DNA from: Cryptomeria japonica
Taxonomy: Eukaryota > Streptophyta > Pinopsida > Cupressales > Cupressaceae
Direction: 5' to 3'
Assembly (NCBI RefSeq): GCF_030272615.1
Contig: NC_081410.1
Location: forward strand, 226,599,415 to 226,663,414
DNA: 64,000 nucleotides
Shown here: in pieces, positions 57,628-64,000 of the stretch
Layout: every line of letters begins with the position of its first letter
Numbering within the stretch: position 1 is the stretch's first letter
The notes under the pieces: generated by a model
Database searches by the model: none
Told to the model about the DNA's origin: nothing
The model's input: only the letters and a program-made list of their open reading frames with translations
Made by a program: the position numbers and the translations under genes

Positions 57628-58710
57628 ATGGCAACAAATATTTTTAGGAAGGACAGTCCAAAACTTGATGGAACTAACTATGGTATATGGAAGATCAGAA
57701 TGGAAACACATCTGAACTACATTGGAAGAGATATATGAGATGTTACAAAGAATGGCTATGTTACTCTTGATCCGAATCAACCTCATCCACCAACATTGGC
57801 TAATGATATGGACAATGATTACAAAGAAAGAGAAGCACTTCTGAGCACATTATCATATCAGCAAATCATGGGATTATCAAACTGATCTATTGCTAAAGCT
57901 ATTTGGGATAAACTAGAAATGTTGAATGAAGGAGACACCACTATTAAAATTGCAAAACTGGAATGTTACCGAGTAGGTATGAAAATTAAAAAATGGAAGA
58001 AGATGAAAGAATCTCTGCATTTATGGAAAGAGTTAATGAAATTGTTTTAGGAATACAATGATGTGGAGGATCCCTAAGTGAAGATGCAATTGTGTCTAAA
58101 GTTTTAAGAGCTTTGCCACCGGGTTACAAAATGAAAGTGATTGCTATTAATGAAATGAGAACAATGCCTAATACTTCAGTTTCTAGAGATACTTTGGTTG
58201 GAAAAGTTTTAGCATTTGAACTTGAAGAGTTTGGTCCTTTTGCTACTGTAAAAACTAATTTAGCTTTCAAAGCATCATCATCATCTGACAAAACTGAATG
58301 GAAAACACTTTATGCAAAAGAACTTGAAGATATGAGGAGAGAAAATCAAGAACTTGAAGAACTTGAAGTGCTATTTGCAAGGAAGATGCCTAAAGGTCCA
58401 ACATGAAGTAAGTATGAAGGTAAAGCACCTTTCAAATGTTTTAATTATAATAAAGTTGGTCATATAGCTTCTAGGTGTCCTGATAGACATGCAAGACTAA
58501 GGGAGGAAGCAAAAATATCATATAAGCCTAACTCTGAATATCAAAGATACTTTAAGAAAAACAGAGATAAGTCATGTTACTATGCAGATGAAGGTGTTAC
58601 AGATGATTTAGATGAAGATCCAGTAGATAGCGGATGGGATTTTGTTGCAATAAAAAAAGATCAACCGACACCTATTGTCAAACCGGTAGAGTAGGCACTA
58701 GCAAAAAAAA
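57628..58710 (+). pseudogene. Copia4 gag
   Basis: Starts MATNIFRKDSPKLDGTNYGI at 57628, 42 bp after the PBS. A TGA replaces the Trp of DIWDVTKNG (57737), another stop follows LSN near 57881, and a frameshift occurs near 57980. The frame 58092-58406 then covers LRALPPGYKMKVIAINEMRT, VSRDTLVGKVLAFELEEFGP and the E-rich linker. The zinc knuckle at about 58435-58476 is CFNYNKVGHIASRC, with one Cys changed to Tyr. Gag would package the RNA; this copy is dead. Confidence 0.88.
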
Positions 58711-60470
58711 TTGAAGAAAAGGATGAATGGATTATAGATAGTGGATGTTTGCATCATATGACTGGTGATAAAAGAAAATTCTTATCATTTCAGGAAATTC
58801 ATGGAGGTCTAGTAAGGTTTGGAGATGATAAAGCTTGTTTAATCAAAGCAAGAGGCACTATATCTTTGGATGGTAAGCACAATACTGACAATATTTATTA
58901 TGTCGAAGGTTTAAAGCATAATCTTTTGAGTGTTGGTCAGTTAGTTGAGAAAGGATTTCAGTTACAATTCAAGAATGGAAAATGCAAAATCATAAACAGA
59001 ACTGGATTGGAGATTGCATCTGGTAATCAGACTAAAGGTAATATCTTTCACTTGAATACTAGTGATAAGACATGTTTGATTGCACACATTGATGAAAGTT
59101 GGTTATGGCATAAGAGACTTTGTCATGTGAATTTTGATCGCATTGTAAAGATCAGTTCAACTAAGGCAGTAAGGGATTTACCTAAGATTGTGAAACCTCA
59201 TAATCCGGTATGTAAGGAATGCCAAATGGGAAAGAAAGTTAGAACTACATTTAAGAGCATCACTAAGAAATCCAAAAATATTTTTTATTTAATTCATAAT
59301 GACTTATGTGGTCCGGCAAGAAAAAGAAGTCTACAAGGTGATAGATACTTTGTGCTAATAATTGATGATTATTCTAGAATGTGTTGGGTTACTTTTCTCA
59401 AGGAGAAATTAGAAGCTTTTGGAAGATTCAATATATTCAAAGAAATAGTAGAGAATGAAACCAACAAGAAAATCAAATGTTTGAGATCAAATTAAGGAGG
59501 AGAATTTACATCTAGAGAATTTAATGCATTCTATGAAGTGAATGTAATCAAAAGACAACTATCGATACCTCAGACACCCCAGCAGAATGGTGTTGTGGAA
59601 AGGAAGAACAGAACTATTTTGGATGCATCAAGAACCATGTTGATGGAAGCAAATCTACCTCATGTGTACTGGAGAGAAGCAGTGAATACAATGGTTTATA
59701 CTTTTAACAGAGTTCGCATCAAAAGAGAAACCGGTAAGACCCCTTATGAACTATGGTTTGGTCATATTCCTACTCTTAAGTACTTCAGAATATTTGGAAG
59801 CAAGTGTTATATTAGAAGAGATGAGTATGTTGGCAAGTTTGATCCTAGAAGTGATGAAGGAATATTTATTGGTTATTCATCTAAAAGTAAGGCATATAGA
59901 TGTTATAATAAAAGGTTACAAAAAATCATTGAGAGTACGAATGTGAAGATAGATGAAAACTTTAGAGGAGATTCAAGATCTGTAGAACCGACAATTGAAA
60001 TGATCATAGATCAACCAACACAGATTACACTGGTACAGAATGAATACCCAGTCACACCAACATCATCAGAAAACTCAACTGTGACTGAAGAACAACAGCC
60101 TGTGAATGTTAATTAGAACAAATCCAGGTATGTAAGATTGAATCATTCAGAGAATCAAATAATTGGAAACAAGAATCAAGGTGTTATGACTAGAGGAAGA
60201 TTGGAAAATGAAGAGGTATGTTTAATTTCTCAAGTTGAACCAGCATCTGTTATTGAAGCATGTTAGGATCAACATTGGATAAAATCAATGGAAGATGAAT
60301 TAGAACAAATTGAAAAGAATAATACTTGGACATTGGTTCCTCAACCTAAAGACAAAAATGTAATTGGAACTAAATGGGTATATAGAAATAAACTTAACAA
60401 AGATGGTGAAGTAATCAGGAACAAAGTAAAATTAGTTTGTAAAGGTTATTCATAGAAATAAAGAATAGAT
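58711..60470 (+). pseudogene. Copia4 protease, integrase and RT start
   Basis: WIIDSGCLHHMTGDKR (protease, 58729) leads into the open frame 58749-59495: [53 protein letters not shown] and CLRSN, then a TAA where relatives read DQGGEF. Here the first catalytic Asp is Asn (HND for HTD is a shift; the D itself remains) and the second lies beside the stop. 59538-60116 continues with TPQQNGVVERKNRTILDASR and YRRDEY-type sequence. RT begins at about 60290 ([20 protein letters not shown]) and is cut by the solo LTR at 60473. Confidence 0.88.
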
Positions 60471-60472
60471 TA

Positions 60473-61251
60473 TGTAGACACCCAAAATTGTCCAGTCTAA
60501 TTAAATAAATATTTTATTTATTTAATTATATAAGCTTAATTCTTCTATTAATTAAATAAATCTTTATTTATTTAATTAATTCATTTATCCTCTTCTAGCC
60601 TTATTTCTCATTTAAATAAATTCATTTATTTATTTAAATTATCCTTTTCCTAAATTAAATAAATATCTTATTTATTTAATTATCCCACTTCTTCTATTAA
60701 TTAAATAAATCTTTATTTATTTAATTAATTCATTAACCTTTTCTATCTATGACACATGTCATTCATCTCTTAATTCATACACAACCTACCCCTTTCATTA
60801 TTTTATTATTTCTTTTACCTACCCTCTAATCATAGCCGACCTCCTTTTACACCTCTCAATCTTATCCCTCCATTTCTTATAGTGTCTTCTATATAAGGAT
60901 ATGCTTCCTTCATTATCAACCCTAATCAATCATTCTAACTACTTGATCAATTGACTACTTGGCATATGCGATCCTACTTGCAACCACATTCCGTTCTTTG
61001 TTGAGCTCTTGTGCACATAAAATCTGAGAGCAAATACATCAAACAAGATCAATGGAGATAGGAAGAATGGAGATCCAAACCCTATTGGACATGTGATGGT
61101 ATAATCTTTGTGATTTCATTTGATTTGCATTGTCTTAGGTGATCTTCATATGTTATGGTGGATCTTTGTTGTTGTTAGGCTAGGGTTTTGTGGTTGAATT
61201 CATTTAGCCTTTCAATATCATTATTATTGTTATCCATTTTCACCATATACA
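60473..61251 (+). repeat. Solo LTR of the X family inside Copia4 RT
   Basis: TGTAGACACCC to CCATATACA, 779 bp, with perfect target duplications GATTA (60468-60472; 61252-61256). It aligns closely with the X LTR (3199-3990), including the five hairpins. No internal element sequence remains, so it arose by LTR-LTR recombination. Confidence 0.95.
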
Positions 61252-61256
61252 GATTA

Positions 61257-61740
61257 TAATGAAACCTTTGCGCTGATAGCCATAATTGAGGCAGTTAGGC
61301 TATTTCTTGCATTTGCAGCTCATAAGAACTATAAAGTTTATCAAATAGATGTAAAATGTGCATTTGTGAATGGAGATCTTGAGGAGGAAGTTTACATTGA
61401 ACAACCTGATGGATTTTCTTTGACAGATAATAAGGATATGGTTTGCAGGTTAAGGAAAACTTTATATGGATTGAAGCAAGCTCCCAGAGGTTGGTATGCT
61501 AGATTGGATAAATGTCGTTTGAAGCTTGATTACACAAAAGGTAATATTGATAGAAATTTGTATTATAAAGTTACCAATGATGATTTTTTAGTTATTGAAG
61601 TATTTGTAGATGATTTATCTCCTATTAATCCAAAAAGGTACAAATCTATGATTGGAGGTTTACTGTATTTGACACAAAGCAAACCTGATTTAATGAATGC
61701 AGTCTGTATTGTATCTAGATTTCAAAGCAATCCTAAATAA
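61257..61740 (+). pseudogene. Copia4 reverse transcriptase with internal deletion
   Basis: Resumes with [19 protein letters not shown], then [39 protein letters not shown] and VIEVFVDDL. It jumps directly from FVDD to [18 protein letters not shown]; relatives have roughly 85 residues between these points (IIFGGEDG to LRDES). The deletion keeps the frame, so the 124-codon ORF looks intact but the RT is missing part of the palm-to-connection region. Confidence 0.88.
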
Positions 61741-62310
61741 AATCATGAATCAATAGTTAAAAGGATTTTCCGATACCTACAAGGCACATTAAATCTTAGT
61801 TTATGGTATCCTAAGGATGAAAATTTTGATTTATGTGCATACACCAATGTTAATTGGAGAGGAGATGTAGATGGCAGAAACAGTACCACTGGAGATGAAT
61901 TCTTTCTTGGTAGAAGATTGATTTCTTGGATAAGTAAGAAGCAGACTTGTACATCATTATCAACAACAGAATCAGAATATGTTGCAACAACAACTAATTG
62001 TACTCAGGTATTATGGATCAAGCAAATGTTGAAGGATATAAAGGTAAAATGAAAAGAACCAATAATCATTTATTGTGATAATTCAGCAACAATTGATATA
62101 TAAAAGAATCTGGTATTTCACTCTAAGACAAAGAATGATACTATTAAATATAATTTTCTAAAAGAGAATGTTGAAGCAAATGAAGTGAAATTGGTTTATG
62201 TGAATACTTAAGAGAAAATTGCAAATATCTTTACAAAGCCTTTGCCTAAGGAAACATTTGAATATCTCAGAGAGAAACTTGGGGTAGTTTCCCCACCGAC
62301 AGAGACTTAG
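61741..62310 (+). pseudogene. Copia4 RNase H
   Basis: Readable in order after a stop at 61738: KRIFRYLQGTLNLSLWYPKD, STTGDEFFLGRRLISWISKK, SLSTTESEYVATTTNCTQVL, IYCDNSATIDI and FTKPLPKETFEYLREKLGVV, ending with TAG at 62308-62310. Stops interrupt at about 62050, 62101 and 62207. The acidic residues of the active site (TESEY, CDN) are present. Confidence 0.85.
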
Positions 62311-62623
62311 ATGTTAAAGTTTGGCATCAAACTAGCAGGGAATAATAAAAAAATATTTTCTCGACTTTGATGGAGGAGAGCTACTTCTCAGGGGGAGTAG
62401 CTGGTTGAATGTTAAGTTTTGAATTCTTAACTGCTTTGGAATTTGATGTCAAAGGGGGAGATATATACTCTTTGGAGAGATGTATTTTGGTTTATGTTTT
62501 TGTTACAGAACTTTGTATTGATCTATCTTTGGGAGATCGTTGGTTTATTTGTTTTTGGCATTTTGTTCCTGGCACTTAGATGTTTTTCCATCTCGTTTTG
62601 TCATGAATGCCAAAGGGGGAGAT
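62311..62623 (+). promoter_or_regulatory. Copia4 3' untranslated region with two polypurine tracts
   Basis: TCAGGGGGAGTAGC at 62387, TGATGTCAAAGGGGGAGAT at 62444-62462 and the terminal GCCAAAGGGGGAGAT at 62609-62623, directly before the LTR. Confidence 0.9.
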
Positions 62624-63708
62624 TGTTGGTATTATGGATGACTTCATCATGTGTTGCATTGGTTTTGTCATTGATGTCAAATTTTATATTCTTCAAAGTC
62701 TACATTATGTTCACCGGTATGGTTAGTGACTTACGCACAGTCACCGGTATATGTTCACCATCAGGTTATATGGTTCACCAGCAACGATGATGACTTGTTA
62801 TCATCCAGAGATAATTTGGCTATGTCGAAGACAGTGATTGGAAGTTTGGACTTGGTTTTTTTCTTATTGGTCTAATCAGGTAGACAGATTTGCCTATACC
62901 GGCAGATAGGTCTAGCTTATGTACTGATACAGGTTATCTATTCCAGATCAGCATGACATGTTATGAAGATTGTTTATTGATTGGTTAATGTGGTAAATGT
63001 ATTGAGTTGACATGTTGTATCACATCAAGACTTAGTTTTAATTGGTTTTAATTGTAATATCTTTAGTAAGCCGACCTATACATTCGGTCTTAGGTTTTAT
63101 ATAAATGATTGTAAGATCTTATTGAAGATCATCATGATGAGTGTGTTCGAATATTGAAGAGTGAAAATAAGCAGATCCTTGTGCGAATCACACAGACATT
63201 ATTTGAAGGTTGAAGGAAGGTTATGAAGGTGTTTAGCACTCATGTTCAGAGCTTAAACCGCTACTGAATCCAGAATTGCAGATGCTATTTTGAGTAGTAC
63301 ATTATCATTGGATTTAATCATCCAATTGTGTAGTCATTGTGACTCCTATTTTGTGATTGAGCAGTGAGCTCTAGGTGGTTGGCCTTTCTGCATGTGCAAA
63401 CCCCATTTGTATACACTTACTATTTATAGTAGTATCATCTGATTGTAGGTAAGGTTTCCCACTATGGTTTTTCCCCTTACCAGGTTTCCACGTCAAAATC
63501 TATGTGTCATGTGTTGTGGATGTTGTTTCTCTTTATGTTTCATGCATTAAGTTAAACTAATATTGCTATAATTGTTAATTTGTTTTAGCGGCACTTAAGT
63601 TTGATTTACCAGCATTAAGTTTAAGTTAGAATAATTTGCATTTTATAGACAACTAGTTCACAACTGATTCAGGCCCCCCCTCTCAGTTGTCATTCTCGGG
63701 TCCTAACA
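62624..63708 (+). repeat. Copia4 3' LTR (1085 bp)
   Basis: TGTTGGTATTATGG to GGGTCCTAACA; a C run lies at 63674-63680. Sister of 56488-57570. Confidence 0.93.
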
Positions 63709-63713
63709 CTTTT

Positions 63714-64000
63714 ATGCTCTTTGTAACATGTCCACTTTTGGTCTGATTAAATTCTTCAACTCCTTCAGGGTTTGAATTTTTTTTGTTTGTTCACAATCAT
63801 AGACATCTAACTTGTTTTGCAAATTATCAACCATTCTACCAAAAATTAAGGCATAATCTTGTAAAGGTATGTAAGCACTACATATCTTTTCTAGTTCTTG
63901 GTCGGTCTATGTTCGCCTTTGATTGATATAAGTATAAAAGAATGAAACATTAGATGTAGATGCAATAATTTTCCCTACTATTTCAATAGCTTTTCTTAAC
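63714..64000 (-). pseudogene. E6 ORF, upstream part (runs off the window)
   Basis: The minus strand reads KAIEIVGKIIASTSNVSFFY, a TAG, then QELEKICSAYIPLQDYALIF, GRMVDNLQNKLDVYDCEQTK and TLKELKNLIRPKVDMLQRA. It is helical and charged, with probable coiled-coil character, and has no enzyme motif. It joins in frame to 56297-56487 once Copia4 is removed. Function unknown. Confidence 0.6.

Larger units (their letters stand above)
56488..63708 (+). mobile_element. Copia4: Ty1/copia element, plus strand
   Basis: LTRs 56488-57570 and 62624-63708, PBS, gag, pol and polypurine tract. Flanks CTTGT (56483-56487) and CTTTT (63709-63713) match at 4 of 5, and removing one restores the E6 reading frame. 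Close relative of Copia1 and Copia2 in opposite orientation. Pol has a solo-LTR insertion and an internal deletion. Confidence 0.93.
48350..64000 (-). mobile_element. E6: non-autonomous LTR element (partial), host of E5 and Copia4
   Basis: Parts: LTR (about 48350-48440 and 55005-56014), polypurine tract (56015), a second internal tract (56164), and the end of a minus-strand ORF (56297-56487 and 63714-64000) that continues off the window. E5 splits its LTR; Copia4 splits its ORF. The ORF has no RT, integrase or RNase H motif, although those would be expected at this place in an autonomous copia element. The left LTR edge is approximate. Confidence 0.65.

Overview
This window looks like intergenic DNA from a very large plant genome. 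Nearly all 64 kb can be assigned to nested LTR retrotransposons and their fragments. I found no intact host gene, tRNA, rRNA or CRISPR array. The long LTRs, the Tat-type Ty3/gypsy elements carrying an antisense plant-mobile-domain (PMD) ORF, the decayed reading frames and the deep nesting would suit a gymnosperm, but that placement is inference; only 'seed plant' is safe.

Layout, left to right. (1) 1-3990: the 3' end of a plus-strand Tat-type gypsy element (X): last pol codons, a long 3' region with an antisense PMD fragment, polypurine tract and 3' LTR. (2) 3991-5415: a truncated minus-strand LTR-like repeat (Y1), cut by X. (3) 5416-17583: Copia1 (minus), whose 5' LTR is split by a whole Copia2 (10799-17470) with a perfect 5-bp duplication GTCAC. 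The 3' LTR of Copia1 is not seen and probably lies left of the window. (4) 17584-30669: Gypsy A (minus, Tat-type), with an antisense PMD tail, integrase, two RNase H regions, RT, protease, gag, a long leader with a TCGTACGA motif array, a PBS and a 1.16-kb 5' LTR. (5) 30670-31165: another PMD piece, abruptly joined to (6) Gypsy B (plus, 31166 to about 48350). Gypsy B is interrupted by Copia3 (31887-39219) and by a 5.7-kb insertion (39593-45314) that holds a 922-bp near-perfect palindrome and a GC-rich island flanked by telobox-like motifs. (7) From about 48350 to the end: a non-autonomous element E6, whose LTR is split by a second non-autonomous element E5 (48441-54999, duplication TAATC) and whose ORF is split by Copia4 (plus, 56488-63708). 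Copia4 in turn carries a solo LTR of the X family (60473-61251, duplication GATTA).

How the parts relate. Copia1, Copia2 and Copia4 are close relatives, with gag, CCHC knuckle, DSG protease, DDE integrase, FVDD reverse transcriptase and RNase H; Copia3 is a more distant cousin. E5 and E6 have the same style of LTR, an initiator-Met-type PBS and the same polypurine signals, but E5 has no RT, integrase or RNase H, and none is visible in the part of E6 in view. E5 instead has a coiled-coil, multi-zinc-knuckle ORF1 and a decayed reading frame of about 1,100 codons (ORF2) of a type I do not recognise. The best candidate for an under-described system is therefore this family of ORF-bearing non-autonomous LTR elements, which appear to depend on the neighbouring Copia lineage. 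Every coding region seen is damaged by stops or frameshifts; Copia2 is the best preserved, with one 678-codon open stretch.
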